A stretch of 64,000 nt of DNA, from positions 1 through 64,000 of the forward strand of contig JAPLNL010000122.1 in NCBI GenBank assembly GCA_026692905.1, in the 5' to 3' direction. How positions within the stretch are numbered: the first letter of the stretch is position 1; every line of letters begins with the position of its first letter. Below are positions 9,015 through 19,222 of this stretch, in pieces. A program made the translations under genes and the position numbers. Under the pieces are notes generated by a model that did not search any database, was not told the origin of the DNA, and saw only the letters and a list, made by a program, of their open reading frames with translations. This DNA comes from Planctomycetota bacterium. Lineage in GTDB: Bacteria > Planctomycetota > Planctomycetia > Pirellulales > Pirellulaceae.

Positions 9015-9201
9015 CTAGCACGAAGCGCAAGCTAGTGAATTGGATCTAGCACGACGCGCAAGCTAGTGAACTACATCTAGCACGACGCGCAAGCTAGTGA
9101 ATTGGATCTAGCACGACGCGCAAGCTAGTGAACTGCATCTAGCACGAAGCGCAAGCTAGTGAATTGCATAGTTGATTCGCTAGCTTGCGCGTCGTGCTAG
9201 G
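9015..9201. repeat. Five tandem 31-bp repeats plus one inverted copy (CTAGCACGACGCGCAAGCTAG family)
   Basis: Units begin at 9015, 9046, 9077, 9108 and 9139. Each starts CTAGCACGAMGCGCAAGCTAG and is followed by a slightly variable TGAAYTRSAT. A reverse-complement copy of the core follows at about 9176-9200. A single plus-orientation copy recurs at 18159-18182, and an inverted pair at 41512-41564. The core carries CTAG at both ends. It fills much of the 380-base gap between the Uma2 gene and the ABC operon. The rest of the gap shows nothing coding. Confidence 0.93.
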
Positions 9202-9306
9202 TTCCGATCCGGTTGGGGTTCGCGTTAGCGGAAGTGCGCGAGCACGCCTGTGAATTGTCTGATGTGTGTCGTTTGCTCAATACTTGCGCCGTTTCGCTAG
9301 AACTGG

Positions 9307-10080
9307 ATGATCGTGATACCAACCGCAATCGAAACTCAACAGCTGACCCGCGTATTCGGCAATCAAACGGCGGTCGATTCGGTCGATCTCAAGGTGGCAT
9401 GCGAGACATTTTATGGCTTTCTCGGACAGAATGGTGCAGGCAAATCGACGACCATCAAAATGCTAACCGGTCTTTTGAGCCCGACTGCGGGCACTATTTC
9501 CGTGCTCGGTTGCAATATGCTCGACCATACGCAATCGCTTGAAGCCAAGAAGCAAATCGGTGTCATTCCCGAAAACTTAGCTCTGTTCGACAATCTAACA
9601 GCCATTGAATATTTGATCTTCATTGGACGCATTCACGGACTGGAGCGAGAAACCATTCGAGACCGAAGCGATGAGATGCTTCATTTGCCGTCGCTCGAAA
9701 GAGAGACGAAGAAACTCGTGCTGGAATATTCCCACGGCATGCGAAAAAAACTATCGCTCGCCGCAGCCCTTCTCCCAAATCCAAAACTCCTTTTCCTGGA
9801 CGAACCCTTCGAAGGCGTCGACGCAGTCGCTTCGTTGACGATTCGCGATTTGCTGTCCAGTTTCGTTGCCAAGGGATCAACCGTTTTCTTAACGTCGCAC
9901 GTGTTGGAGATTGTCGAACGACTTTGCACGCATGTCGGCATTATTCAAAGCGGCAAATTGATTCAGCAATGCTCCATGGACGAGCTCCATCAAAGCGGCA
10001 CGCTGGAACAATGCTTTCTACAAGCCACCGGGGCGGACAAAAATCAAGTCGCAAAACTCGAATGGCTTGACCAGAGATAG
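9307..10080 (+). CDS. ABC transporter ATP-binding protein (ABC-2 type exporter)
   Basis: A 257-residue ATPase with Walker A GQNGAGKST at residues 40-48. The signature region is YSHGMRKKLS at about 141-150, where SHGM replaces LSGGQ as is common in ABC-2 export ATPases. Walker B LLFLDEP is at about 159-165, followed by an H-loop in FLTSHVLE. It should power the 683-residue membrane protein that begins 12 bases after its stop. It is the first gene of a plus-strand operon that also includes the DUF4129 and DUF1501 genes. The substrate is unknown. No strong ribosome-binding site is visible. Confidence 0.93.
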   Translation: MIVIPTAIETQQLTRVFGNQTAVDSVDLKVACETFYGFLGQNGAGKSTTIKMLTGLLSPTAGTISVLGCNMLDHTQSLEAKKQIGVIPENLALFDNLTAIEYLIFIGRIHGLERETIRDRSDEMLHLPSLERETKKLVLEYSHGMRKKLSLAAALLPNPKLLFLDEPFEGVDAVASLTIRDLLSSFVAKGSTVFLTSHVLEIVERLCTHVGIIQSGKLIQQCSMDELHQSGTLEQCFLQATGADKNQVAKLEWLDQR

Positions 10081-10092
10081 ACTAGGCGAATC

Positions 10093-12144
10093 ATGTCAAT
10101 TCCCCAACCACCGAACGCGTTCCTTAGCGGCGTGTTTGCGCATTTCCAAACTTTTGTTTGGCTGCGGTGGCGGATTCGCATCAATCAGCTTCGAAGCTCG
10201 TCCGGGATTGGCAAAGCCCTATCGGCTATTCTTCTCGTCTCGTTTGCAATGAGTTGTGTAGTACTGTTGGTTGCAGGTTTCGTTGTGGGGATTGTTTTGC
10301 CTCGATTGGTGCCACGTGAGTACTATTTTTTGTTATGGGATGCGTTGATCGCACTGTTCTGTTTTATTTGGATGGTATTTGTTGCGACCGATGTTCAACG
10401 GACCGATGCCATCACGTTTGATCGGATACTGCATTTACCCGTTTCCTTTTCTCAAGCATTTGCGATCAACTATCTTAGCTCCTTGCTCAATATGCCACTC
10501 ATTTCTTTGTGTGCGTATAGTTCTGGTTTCATATTGGGCTCCTGTTTTGCCATCGGCCCGATCGCATTGCTTTTCACGATTCCCTTTTTCGCTTTCTTGA
10601 TCGCAATCACGGCGTTGACGTATCAATTGCAGGGTTGGCTGGCCGCGATCATGGCCAATCCTAGACGCCGCCAGTTGGTCATGATTGCGATTCCTTTGTG
10701 CATCATTATCGTGTCGCAGCTTCCGTCCTTTTTCGCGGTACGGTTCGCGAATGAGGATGCGAAGCGAATTCGCAGAGAACATGAGACCAGAGTCGCTGAG
10801 ACCGCGAGAGCTTCGGAGCTACAATCTGACCATTCCTCAGTTGTCGCAACGACTGAAAATCCTACGAGCGAAAAGGCTGGCGAGATCTCGGTCAAGCCGG
10901 AAAACGCAACGAATCCGATCGACCGCGATGCCAAAGAGCGAGTCGAGATTGCGATTTCAGACCCGTTAAGCGGTGAAATCAATAGCGAGCAGCGGAAAGC
11001 AATCCAAGAAGTAGAAGAAGGAAAAAGAGTTCGTGAGCATGAAAGAGCCGCGGTTACTGCGTTATGGATAGCCAGAATGCATCAGGCTAACTTGTTGGTC
11101 CCGCCTCTTTGGATTGCGGGTTGCGTCGAGTCGATTTTGGCAGGGACCTTGCACGTCTTTTGGCTCACCGGCGCGATGGCGTTGATCGCATTCGTTTCGT
11201 TGCGCAGAAATTACCGCCAAACACTTCGGTACTACAAGGGTGAAACCGACTCTCGTGCAGCCGCAACTTACCGTTTGAATTCAACGCCAGGCGATCAAAG
11301 AGCAAATGGTGCGATGGAAGCGCCTGCAAAAAATGGTCGCCAGCGTTTGTTGTTGGTCGAACGCAAATTCCCAATGGTGTCTGAAGAGACTTCGGCGATA
11401 ATCGCAATGACGCTCCAGTCGATGACTCGAGCTCCGGAAGTGAAGCTATACCTACTCTTGCCACTCCTCATTCCTTTCATCATGTTTGGTATTCTGCAAA
11501 CATGGAAATTGCCCGAGATCGATGAATTGAAAGCCGCAATTGTCATTGGTTTTTCCGCATGCTGTTTGTTTATCACATCCGGCTTGCTAGGTAACGTGTT
11601 TGCTTATGACCGAGCAGGATTTCGGGCTTTTGTGCTTTCGCCCATTCGACGCGACCGTATTTTGCTGGGCCGGAATTTGGCTACGCTTCCATTTCTTCTC
11701 TTGCAAACGCTACTGATGGAATTGGCGATCGGATTATTTTTTGGGATCTCTTTCGATAAATTCCTCTGTGCGGTGATTTTATCCGCTTCGATTCTGCCGC
11801 CATTTAGTTTGCTAACCAATGTCATGGCAATCCTGACTCCTTTCCCGCTCGCCGCTGGTAGCATTCAGCCAAAGCAATTTAATCTTGTGCCAATTTTCTG
11901 TAGTTTCGCTCTCAGCATGCTTATGCCTGTTATGACGGGTATAGTCTTGCTGCCGCTAGGAGTAGAGTGGTTATTAGATCGATTTTTCCAAAGCACCTCT
12001 TTCATCCCTATCGCCCTACTGCTGTCTATCCCCTGGTTACTCGGTTTTCTGTTTTTGTACCGATGGTTGCTGCCATGGGAAGGTAAACTGTTAGCAAACC
12101 GCGAAAAAGAGCTTCTACGAATCGTCACTTCGAAGATTGAATAA
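10093..12144 (+). CDS. ABC-2-like membrane permease
   Basis: A 683-residue polytopic protein that probably pairs with the ATPase just upstream. About five hydrophobic segments occupy residues 40-215. A long charged, soluble stretch at about 225-330 is rich in Glu, Arg and Ala. A second helix pair at about 340-375 is followed by a soluble part and then six or more helices between about 450 and 665. No catalytic motif is visible. The two helix bundles separated by a hydrophilic loop resemble a duplicated ABC-2 permease half. The gap to the ATPase is 12 bases and to the next gene 11 bases. Confidence 0.8.
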   Translation: MSIPQPPNAFLSGVFAHFQTFVWLRWRIRINQLRSSSGIGKALSAILLVSFAMSCVVLLVAGFVVGIVLPRLVPREYYFLLWDALIALFCFIWMVFVATDVQRTDAITFDRILHLPVSFSQAFAINYLSSLLNMPLISLCAYSSGFILGSCFAIGPIALLFTIPFFAFLIAITALTYQLQGWLAAIMANPRRRQLVMIAIPLCIIIVSQLPSFFAVRFANEDAKRIRREHETRVAETARASELQSDHSSVVATTENPTSEKAGEISVKPENATNPIDRDAKERVEIAISDPLSGEINSEQRKAIQEVEEGKRVREHERAAVTALWIARMHQANLLVPPLWIAGCVESILAGTLHVFWLTGAMALIAFVSLRRNYRQTLRYYKGETDSRAAATYRLNSTPGDQRANGAMEAPAKNGRQRLLLVERKFPMVSEETSAIIAMTLQSMTRAPEVKLYLLLPLLIPFIMFGILQTWKLPEIDELKAAIVIGFSACCLFITSGLLGNVFAYDRAGFRAFVLSPIRRDRILLGRNLATLPFLLLQTLLMELAIGLFFGISFDKFLCAVILSASILPPFSLLTNVMAILTPFPLAAGSIQPKQFNLVPIFCSFALSMLMPVMTGIVLLPLGVEWLLDRFFQSTSFIPIALLLSIPWLLGFLFLYRWLLPWEGKLLANREKELLRIVTSKIE

Positions 12145-12155
12145 GTTGTGTCATT

Positions 12156-14141
12156 ATGGCGAGTGAAAAGAAAGCACGGCCGGAAAGCCTCGATTTTCTG
12201 TTGGCCGCGATAGCGCCAGTTTTCATTATTGGGATGATAGGCTCTCTCGTTTATTTCATAATCATCGTTTGTTACGAAGGTCCATTCACTGCGAGACTGA
12301 TGTGGATACTGGGACTTTACACGGTTGCAGCGGTGTTGATAGCACGTATTGCGATCGAGCAAAGTCGACAACTTGCGTTCACCTACATGTTTGCGCTAGG
12401 GGCGGCGACGTTGATCGTGGCCCCGCGTTTCATGACGATTAGTGGTTCGCTTGCGGTTTTTAGCTTTCCCATTTTGTTGGGGTTGCTGGTGTTGGTCGCT
12501 GTGCTTGCTGACAGGATTACATTTGATTGCACCTCGATGAACGAACAGGAGCAAAGCACCGGAGTCGGGCTCTTGCAGTCGCTTGGTTTAGTCGAAAGTG
12601 AACGCAACGCTTCCTCCGTCAATGCAACCACCAAGACCGCAACCGAGACGGAGAATGCGTCGGAGCTACAAACCGCAAAAGTCAAGAAGTTGCGTCGTCG
12701 CAAGCACAATCCTGGTGTTTGGGTTTTGTATTTCGCCTTGCTCGCGCTTCCGTTGTTCGGGCTTGGTCAATTGGTCATCAAAAGTCCAGTCGATCGACGT
12801 TGGGCGTTTGCTTATCTGTTTGTCTATCTGCTTAGTTCGCTCTTTCTCTTGGTGTTGATATCGCTTTTGTCTTTGCGAAAGTACTTGCGGGAACGCGGTG
12901 TGCCGATGGAGACTGCGTTTGCCATACGTTGGTTGACAATCGGCATGACGAGTGTCTTTGTGGTTTTGTTTCTGCTGTCGATGCTTCCGATTCCTGGTCA
13001 TTCGCTCTTATCGATGGATTTGCCGTTTCACTTTACCAGCCGTGATGATTTGCAAGCGAACAAGTGGGGATGGGGAAAGGAGGGAGCGCCTGGGGAGGGG
13101 CCAGAATTTGGCAAGGGTGCGGAAGGCAGCGAGCAAAATGAACAAGGGGACAACCAGGGGCAACAGCAGGACGGAAATCGTAACCACTCGAACGCGGAGG
13201 AAGCGAATTCGGGTGATCAGCGAAATGGCAATCAGGTTAGCCAGAGTCCCTCGCAGAGTGGCTCTCAAAAGGGCAAGGCAGAAGGAGACGGTAAGCAAGG
13301 AGACGGTAAGCAAGGAGACGGTAAGCAAGGAGACAAAGCGGAAGGAAGTCGCGATCCGTCACGGAGCGAGGAAGCCGATCCGAGCAAACAAAACAATGGA
13401 AAAAACGAAAAAAGGCAGCCCGAGAATGGCGATGATCGTACACCAGACGAAAACGATCCTCAACCTCCGAAAGGGGAGCCTGGTCAACAAGACAAGCCTC
13501 CGCTGGAGGAAAAGAAGGGGGTCAATCAGCCCAAACCAGAGCAAGCTCCTGAACCGCCACAGCCGCAGAAAGCTCCCTCGATGTCCATCCAGTGGAATCT
13601 TGCCGCTTTGGTGCAGTGGTTGGTTATGCTCGTTTTATTGGTCGTGGCCGTGATCTTCGGAATCAAGTACCGACGAGAGTTGGTTCAATCCATGAGGGAC
13701 TTCGCGGATTGGTTGAATGCGTTGTTGGGTCGCAAGAAGAAGTCTTTGATTCCGGCCAACCATGTGGCAGAGGAGGCAACGACGTTAGACGATCCTTACC
13801 CACCTTTTGGTTCTTTCGCGAATCCATTTCAAGCAGGTAGTGGTTGGAGTCGTGAGCAAATGGTTCGGCACATGTACCTGGCCGTGCTATCATGGGGTTA
13901 TGAACGCAGAGTGGTTCGTGGAGAAGAAGAAACGCCCGAGGAATTCATCCGTCGGCTTGCTCGCAAGTATCCGGAACAGCAGGAGTCCTTGAGTATGCTA
14001 GGGCGTTTCTACAATAGAATTGCGTATGCACGTGGAACGATCTCCGCGTCGGAAATCAAACCGATGGTTGAGCTTTGGCAATGGCTCGTGGCTGCTCCAA
14101 AGTTAGTTCAACCGAAAACAAAGGTCCCTGTAGTTATATGA
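12156..14141 (+). CDS. DUF4129 domain membrane protein with low-complexity linker
   Basis: A 661-residue protein. It has about seven N-terminal transmembrane segments (residues 15-290), then a very hydrophilic Gly/Gln/Glu/Lys/Pro-rich stretch of about 165 residues (about 305-470). A further transmembrane helix sits at about 485-508. The C-terminal domain at about 555-650 has the DUF4129 look ([49 protein letters not shown]). DUF4129 proteins often sit with MoxR/DUF58/transglutaminase genes; here the partner is an ABC exporter. Three exact 15-bp tandem repeats lie inside the linker. The stop codon overlaps the next start (ATGA), implying coupled translation. Confidence 0.8.
   Translation: MASEKKARPESLDFLLAAIAPVFIIGMIGSLVYFIIIVCYEGPFTARLMWILGLYTVAAVLIARIAIEQSRQLAFTYMFALGAATLIVAPRFMTISGSLAVFSFPILLGLLVLVAVLADRITFDCTSMNEQEQSTGVGLLQSLGLVESERNASSVNATTKTATETENASELQTAKVKKLRRRKHNPGVWVLYFALLALPLFGLGQLVIKSPVDRRWAFAYLFVYLLSSLFLLVLISLLSLRKYLRERGVPMETAFAIRWLTIGMTSVFVVLFLLSMLPIPGHSLLSMDLPFHFTSRDDLQANKWGWGKEGAPGEGPEFGKGAEGSEQNEQGDNQGQQQDGNRNHSNAEEANSGDQRNGNQVSQSPSQSGSQKGKAEGDGKQGDGKQGDGKQGDKAEGSRDPSRSEEADPSKQNNGKNEKRQPENGDDRTPDENDPQPPKGEPGQQDKPPLEEKKGVNQPKPEQAPEPPQPQKAPSMSIQWNLAALVQWLVMLVLLVVAVIFGIKYRRELVQSMRDFADWLNALLGRKKKSLIPANHVAEEATTLDDPYPPFGSFANPFQAGSGWSREQMVRHMYLAVLSWGYERRVVRGEEETPEEFIRRLARKYPEQQESLSMLGRFYNRIAYARGTISASEIKPMVELWQWLVAAPKLVQPKTKVPVVI
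13284..13328 (+). repeat. Three exact 15-bp tandem repeats inside the DUF4129 gene
   Basis: GGAGACGGTAAGCAA occurs three times without change and is followed by a partial fourth unit (GGAGAC). In frame it encodes repeated Gly-Asp-Gly-Lys-Gln in the disordered linker. The exact copies suggest recent slippage and length variation between strains. Confidence 0.9.
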
Positions 14142-15610
14142 CTCTTTTTTCCTCTCCCATGTTGGATCGACGAAGATTTCTCGGGCAAACTTCTCAGGGC
14201 CTAAGCGGAATTGCTTTGGCCAGTTTGTTGTATGGCGACGGATTGCTGGCAGCGGACAAGACACCGCTTCGTCCTCACATCGATCCGGCGCGACCATTTG
14301 CGTCAAGGGCATCGCATTTTGTTCCCAAAGCAAAGAACGTTCTTATGATTTTCTGCGCGGGTGCATGCAGTCAGCTCGATACGTTCGACTACAAGCCGGA
14401 GTTGATCAAGCGGCACGGCGAACCGATGCCTGGTGCAGACGGATTGGTCACCTTTCAAGGCAAACAAGGAAATCTTACTAAGAGTCCTTGGGAGTTTAAG
14501 CCGCGTGGCCAATGTGGAAAGATGGTCTCTGATTTGGTCCCGATGCTCGGTGACTTGGCCGATGACATGTGCTTTATCCATTCGCTCACAGGGAAAACAA
14601 ATACGCACGGTCCAGGTGAGAATTTCATGTCGACCGGCTTTACGTTGGAGGGGTTTCCTAGCGTTGGCGCTTGGGTGACGTGGGCGCTTGGGACGGAGAA
14701 TCAAGAGTTGCCGTCCTATGTTGCCATTCCTGATCCGCGCGGGACGCCTCAATCGAGTGTCAACAATTGGGGAAGTGGATTTCTGCCGGCGGCTTACCAG
14801 GGAACGGATTTTAATGCGGCACAACCGCTTCGAAATTTGGTGCGTCCTGCTGGAGTTTCAGCGAAAACCGATCAGGCGACACGGGATTTTCTTCAACAAT
14901 TGAATCGTAGGCACATGGACGATTTTCCCGGCGATAGCGAATTGGCAGCGAGGATTTCCAGCTATGAGTTGGCAGCAAAAATGCAATTGAGTGTCCCCGC
15001 GGTGACTGATCTCAATACCGAAACGGCAGACACGTTGAGAATGTACGGAGCGGATGACGCATCCAACGAATTGAAAGCCAAGTATGCTCGCAACTGCATT
15101 CTTGCGCGTCGACTTATTGAAAAAGGAGTTCGGTTCGTGCAGTTGTTCAACGGTGCGTATCAAACTGGTGGCGAGGGGGTGAGCAATTGGGACGGACACA
15201 AGCAACTGCACGAGCAATATGGAAAGCACGGGCCTGTCTTTGATCAACCGACGGCTGCCTTGCTACGCGATCTCAAACAGCGAGGCTTGCTCAAGGATAC
15301 GTTAGTTGTTTGGTGCACAGAGTTCGGTAGGATGCCAACGTTTCAGGCTGGAGCGAGTGGTAGAGACCATAACCCTGCGGGCTTTACAGCCTGGATGGCG
15401 GGGGCTGGCGTTAAGGCGCCATTCACTTACGGCGCCACGGATGAGTTCGGGTACAAAGCAGTCGAGGGAATAGCGACGGTCTACGATTTCCACGCGACCA
15501 TTCTGCATTTATTGGGAATGGACCACGAGCGGCTAACCTACTATCACAACGGAATCGAGCGTCGCTTGACCGACGTGCACGGGCATGTCCTGCGGGATGT
15601 GCTCGCGTGA
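14138..15610 (+). CDS. DUF1501 domain protein, Tat-exported sulfatase-like fold
   Basis: A 490-residue protein beginning with a twin-arginine signal ([20 protein letters not shown], residues about 10-29), so it is exported folded. The body has typical DUF1501 features: [33 protein letters not shown], and a C-terminal [11 protein letters not shown] and [12 protein letters not shown]. These match the alkaline-phosphatase/sulfatase-like fold, although the real reaction is not established. The frame is open from 14075. The ATG at 14138 overlaps the previous stop (ATGA) and leaves a normal-length signal peptide; an ATG at 14159 just before the RRR motif is an alternative. DUF1501 genes usually follow a DUF1549/DUF1553 gene; here one follows a DUF4129 gene instead. 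Confidence 0.88.
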   Translation: MTLFSSPMLDRRRFLGQTSQGLSGIALASLLYGDGLLAADKTPLRPHIDPARPFASRASHFVPKAKNVLMIFCAGACSQLDTFDYKPELIKRHGEPMPGADGLVTFQGKQGNLTKSPWEFKPRGQCGKMVSDLVPMLGDLADDMCFIHSLTGKTNTHGPGENFMSTGFTLEGFPSVGAWVTWALGTENQELPSYVAIPDPRGTPQSSVNNWGSGFLPAAYQGTDFNAAQPLRNLVRPAGVSAKTDQATRDFLQQLNRRHMDDFPGDSELAARISSYELAAKMQLSVPAVTDLNTETADTLRMYGADDASNELKAKYARNCILARRLIEKGVRFVQLFNGAYQTGGEGVSNWDGHKQLHEQYGKHGPVFDQPTAALLRDLKQRGLLKDTLVVWCTEFGRMPTFQAGASGRDHNPAGFTAWMAGAGVKAPFTYGATDEFGYKAVEGIATVYDFHATILHLLGMDHERLTYYHNGIERRLTDVHGHVLRDVLA

Positions 15611-15775
15611 AGTTGTTCGCGATTGAATTCTACTTCTCCATGAATAGGCTGCTGTGAGCCTGTTTTCTCGAATTCGAGGGTGAAGCTCAACACGGCTGGT
15701 GGGCCGGAACCTATAATCGACGCTTTAGTTGCAATTGAGTCAAGATTGCGACCTGCCCGAACGTTAAGCAACACC

Positions 15776-18121
15776 ATGAAAACAATCAATCGACTGAATG
15801 CTTGTTGCTCTCTGTTAACCGCGTTGGTTTGCAGCCTTTTATGCGCCGATGTTCGAGCTCAATATGTGGACGTCGGCCTATTCAAAAATGAGCATCTGAT
15901 CACCAACAGTATCAATGGCGAAACTGGTGATGTTTCCATTTATGTTTCTTTTCCTAATTGGTTTGGCGAACCGGGATATTGTCCCATTCGTGTTCGGGTC
16001 GTGCCTCGAAAAGGGCTTCTGTTTAAACAGAGTGGTATGCTCAAAGTGACCATAGGCCAGGACTACTATTCCAGCTTTGGCACGAAAGGGGTTGTGGTCG
16101 AGATACCCATCGAGAAAGGAAAGGGGGAAGCAACCGGTGAGTTGCTTGGAAATTTCCTTATCGAATCGGCAGCCTCTCGTGGCTACCAGTTTGGGATCTC
16201 AGCCAAGCTGAACGATCGAAAATTATCTGGCCAGTCCACCTACATTTACAACAGTCGGGGAATAGGAGTCAATACATGCAAGAGTCTGGTCTTGATCTCG
16301 GATGAAACTTCGAAGGATGACGTTCGGCGTATGGAGGCTCTCGCCGAAATGGGCAGAACTGGGAACTGGTTCTCACAAGAGCAGTTTGTAACTCAGTCGT
16401 CACAATCAAGCTCCTATTGCGATGTGCGAAACATGCCATGGAACTGGCTTTGCCTAAGCACCTTGGAACAGATTTCGATTTCGTTGGAGGATCTTGAACG
16501 TATCGATGCAAAAGGACTTGAGTGCCTCAGCAACTACGTACTTGCGGGGGGCTTCTTGGCTATCAGCAAGGTTCGAGCGCAAAAAACTGTCGCGACCTTG
16601 TTGTCGATCGATTTATCGAGGAAGTACGGTGAATCAAAGAGGAGCAAGAGCAGAACTGGGGCACAAGCAAAAATTTTGCAGTTATCAGACTTTCAATCGC
16701 CAAGCTTAGATCTTTTCGAAAACACCATTTGGGACAAGCACCAGATGACGACGGGGCGAGGTTTTTTGAACGGAGAGGGTCTACAACCTAACCTTGGGTA
16801 TGTACCTGCCGTTACTTTCTCTGATTTCTATGAAGCGACAGATTGGTTTGCCGAAAAGCTGGGTGAAGTTGGAACTAGCATTCTGGATTCCAAGCTTGCA
16901 TCCCCTATTGCTTTTGCGAGCGAGATTTACGATGCCGTGACGTTTGTGGAGGATGCTCCAGAGGAAACAATGATGGTGGCACATGGCTTCGGAATTGTCT
17001 GCCTGGAAAGCCGTCGAAGAGCGGATTACGCCAACGTCAAGGATGAAACCTTTGGCAAATATCGCTCCAGTTCGAATGCTGCGATGCCAGTAACCGTCGC
17101 GTCTGGAAATCGAACCGTTCGATTGTCGAGTGGGGTCGGAGACGACTTTTGGACTTGGCTCATTCCGTCGGTGGGGCGCACGCCAGCTATTGCGTTCTTG
17201 ACGTTTGTCGTTTTGTTTGTGGGTGTCGCTGTACCTGGAATCATGGTCTGGAGCAATCGACATAAACGAAGGGTATGGTTAGTCGTACTTATCCCTATCA
17301 CCGCCACCATTTGCACGTTTTTTCTGTTCAGCTATGGGTTGCTCAAGGATGGGTTGGGGGCAGTTTCACGGATTCGATCACTTGCGTTCGTGGACCAAAA
17401 TGGCGATGGACTTGTATGGTCACGCCAGACCTACTTTGCCGCGACGGTGTCGAACGATGGGATTTCCATTGCCCCGGAAACCCAATTCAATCCGATTATG
17501 ACCAGTTCGTTTATTTCGCTCCCAACGAGCGAACAGGTGGAGTCTAATGGCCAACAAAAGTACCTTGGTTTCCTTCCGCCCCGCCTGCAAACCCAATTTT
17601 CAATCGCACACCCAGTCAAAAAACTGCCGATTTTGAAACGCGGCCCAGAGCAGGATACGTTCTTCAGCGGCCAGGTAATTCGAAATGCCTCCGTTTTCAA
17701 GTGGGACAAAGCAGTCTTCGTTGGTGAGAACGACACGTACTATATGGCCTTGGACGTAGAGCCTGGCGACAAGGCTGAGCTTGCGGTAACCTCACGAGCG
17801 GATGCGATATCTGAACTACAACGTTCGTACAAGTCGCAACCGCTCGTGCCACCAACCGACTCGCCATCGGTCGATCAGACTTCATTAGGGCAGGTCTTCA
17901 CCAGTTATTTTGGGTACCGTTACAATCAGGGAAGCAATGTTGTTGGCCAAATCACCGAAGAGGGTGTTTGGCAAAACCAACTTGGAAAAGCAACTTCCGA
18001 CAGGACAGTTTTGTTACCTGGTACTTATGTCATCTTTGCACACGACGCCCCCTATGTAGAACGCTGCCTGCCCAATGTCCGCGACCAAGAAGGACTGCAC
18101 ACGATTGTCGGCCGTTGGTGA
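15776..18121 (+). CDS. Secreted/membrane protein of unknown function downstream of the ABC operon
   Basis: A 781-residue protein that I cannot assign to a named family. It has a signal peptide (residues about 1-28, ending VRAQ), a beta-rich extracytoplasmic region and a Rossmann-like segment, SLVLISDETSKDDVRRMEAL. This is followed by GLECLSNYVLAGGFLAI, resembling the GATase-like domains of ABC-auxiliary proteins. Two transmembrane helices lie at about residues 465-490 and 498-520, and a second beta-rich domain follows. The arrangement recalls GldG/BatA-type envelope proteins, so a role with the ABC exporter is possible. The frame is open from 15680, but the ATG at 15776 sits right before the signal peptide. 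A 165-base gap follows the DUF1501 gene. Confidence 0.7.
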   Translation: MKTINRLNACCSLLTALVCSLLCADVRAQYVDVGLFKNEHLITNSINGETGDVSIYVSFPNWFGEPGYCPIRVRVVPRKGLLFKQSGMLKVTIGQDYYSSFGTKGVVVEIPIEKGKGEATGELLGNFLIESAASRGYQFGISAKLNDRKLSGQSTYIYNSRGIGVNTCKSLVLISDETSKDDVRRMEALAEMGRTGNWFSQEQFVTQSSQSSSYCDVRNMPWNWLCLSTLEQISISLEDLERIDAKGLECLSNYVLAGGFLAISKVRAQKTVATLLSIDLSRKYGESKRSKSRTGAQAKILQLSDFQSPSLDLFENTIWDKHQMTTGRGFLNGEGLQPNLGYVPAVTFSDFYEATDWFAEKLGEVGTSILDSKLASPIAFASEIYDAVTFVEDAPEETMMVAHGFGIVCLESRRRADYANVKDETFGKYRSSSNAAMPVTVASGNRTVRLSSGVGDDFWTWLIPSVGRTPAIAFLTFVVLFVGVAVPGIMVWSNRHKRRVWLVVLIPITATICTFFLFSYGLLKDGLGAVSRIRSLAFVDQNGDGLVWSRQTYFAATVSNDGISIAPETQFNPIMTSSFISLPTSEQVESNGQQKYLGFLPPRLQTQFSIAHPVKKLPILKRGPEQDTFFSGQVIRNASVFKWDKAVFVGENDTYYMALDVEPGDKAELAVTSRADAISELQRSYKSQPLVPPTDSPSVDQTSLGQVFTSYFGYRYNQGSNVVGQITEEGVWQNQLGKATSDRTVLLPGTYVIFAHDAPYVERCLPNVRDQEGLHTIVGRW

Positions 18122-18158
18122 TTTTGCATTTAAGGAATCGACAGCAAGAAAACGACCT

Positions 18159-18182
18159 TAGCACGACGCGCAAGCTAGTGAG
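18159..18182 (+). repeat. Single copy of the CTAGCACGACGCGCAAGCTAG family
   Basis: The core TTAGCACGACGCGCAAGCTAGTGA minus one or two bases matches the units of the array at 9015. It sits in the 117-base gap between two convergent genes. Confidence 0.85.
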
Positions 18183-18219
18183 TCGGACCTTGAGCCCTTA
18201 CGTGCAGTTGCAACGAATA

Positions 18220-18238
18220 CCCAGCCCGTTGGGCTGGG
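18220..18238. terminator. GC-rich hairpin between convergent genes
   Basis: CCCAGCCC and GGGCTGGG pair perfectly around GTT immediately after the lipA stop codon and 98 bases after the stop of the plus-strand gene. It could end both transcripts. There is no U-tract, so an intrinsic terminator is not proven, and this palindrome is also a common dispersed element. Confidence 0.5.
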
Positions 18239-19222
18239 CTATGTAACGTCACTCTCAGCCATATCGCGAGCATGATAGGAGCTTCGAACGAATGGACCGG
18301 ACGCAACTTTTTTGAAGCCCATTGATCTCGCAATGGCTCCTAGTTCATCGAACTCGTCAGGCGGAACGTAACGCACGACCGGCAGGTACTTGGGACCGGG
18401 TTGCAGATATTGGCCGAGGGTCAAGAAATCGCATTGGTAAGTGCGTAGGTCTGCCAAACAGTCGAGCAACTCGTCGCGAGTTTCGCCAAGCCCCAACATA
18501 AGCCCGCTTTTTGTCTTGATTGCATTGTTGCTATTTTTCACATGCTGAAGCAGATCCAATGTCCATTGATACTCGCTCTTGGGCCCTCTGACTTTGCGGT
18601 AAAGTCTAGGGACGGTTTCCATGTTGTGATTGAATACCTCTGGTGCCGATTCAATGACTCGGTCTAGCCCATGCTTATGCCGAATGAAATCAGGCGTTAG
18701 TACTTCGACCGAGGCCCCTGTTTTATTGCGAACAGCGATGACACATTGATAGAAATGGTCACCGCCACCATCCGGTAAATCATCGCGGGTTACCGATGTA
18801 ATGACGACGTGTTTCAAGCCCAATCGCAACGCGGCTTCGGCGACACGCTCCGGTTCGTCCCCCTCGAGCGCTTCGGGCTTGCCTCGCGAAACTGCACAAA
18901 AGCCACAGGGACGCGTGCAAACGTTTCCAAGAATCATGAACGTCGCGGTGTTTTGCGAATAGCACTCCATTCGATTGGGGCATTTTGCATTCTCGCAAAC
19001 GGTCTCCAATCGCAATTCGTTAAGCAATCCCGAAGTGAAATGATTGGCGTTTCCCTTGGGCACTTCTCGGCGAAGCCAAGGGGGCAACCGCCGGCTTGGC
19101 TCGAACACGGCTGCGACGGAACCGCACCCATTTGAATCTTGCCCGGCAGAATCGTTCGCCGAAAGATCTTGGCCTGGGAAAGTGTCCGCCAGCGAAAGGA
19201 CTTTCAAAATCGGGAGTTGCAT
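18239..19222 (-). CDS. lipA: Lipoyl synthase (radical SAM)
   Basis: LipA inserts two sulfur atoms into octanoyl groups on the E2 and GcvH lipoyl domains. The 327-residue product has both iron-sulfur motifs: CENAKCPNRMEC (auxiliary cluster) and CTRPCGFC (radical SAM cluster, CX3CX2C). It also has the C-terminal RSSYHA segment whose serine ligates the auxiliary cluster. An N-terminal extension of about 45 residues before LPPWLRREVP is longer than usual. The frame can begin at a TTG at 19252; the ATG at 19222 is preferred, although neither has a clear ribosome site. It is a single gene, with no lipB beside it. Confidence 0.96.
   Translation of the reverse strand: MQLPILKVLSLADTFPGQDLSANDSAGQDSNGCGSVAAVFEPSRRLPPWLRREVPKGNANHFTSGLLNELRLETVCENAKCPNRMECYSQNTATFMILGNVCTRPCGFCAVSRGKPEALEGDEPERVAEAALRLGLKHVVITSVTRDDLPDGGGDHFYQCVIAVRNKTGASVEVLTPDFIRHKHGLDRVIESAPEVFNHNMETVPRLYRKVRGPKSEYQWTLDLLQHVKNSNNAIKTKSGLMLGLGETRDELLDCLADLRTYQCDFLTLGQYLQPGPKYLPVVRYVPPDEFDELGAIARSMGFKKVASGPFVRSSYHARDMAESDVT

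Noticed and set aside
9015-9201. CRISPR array
   Set aside because: The repeat period is 31 bases with almost no variable spacer (about 10 bases of alternating sequence), and there are no cas genes.
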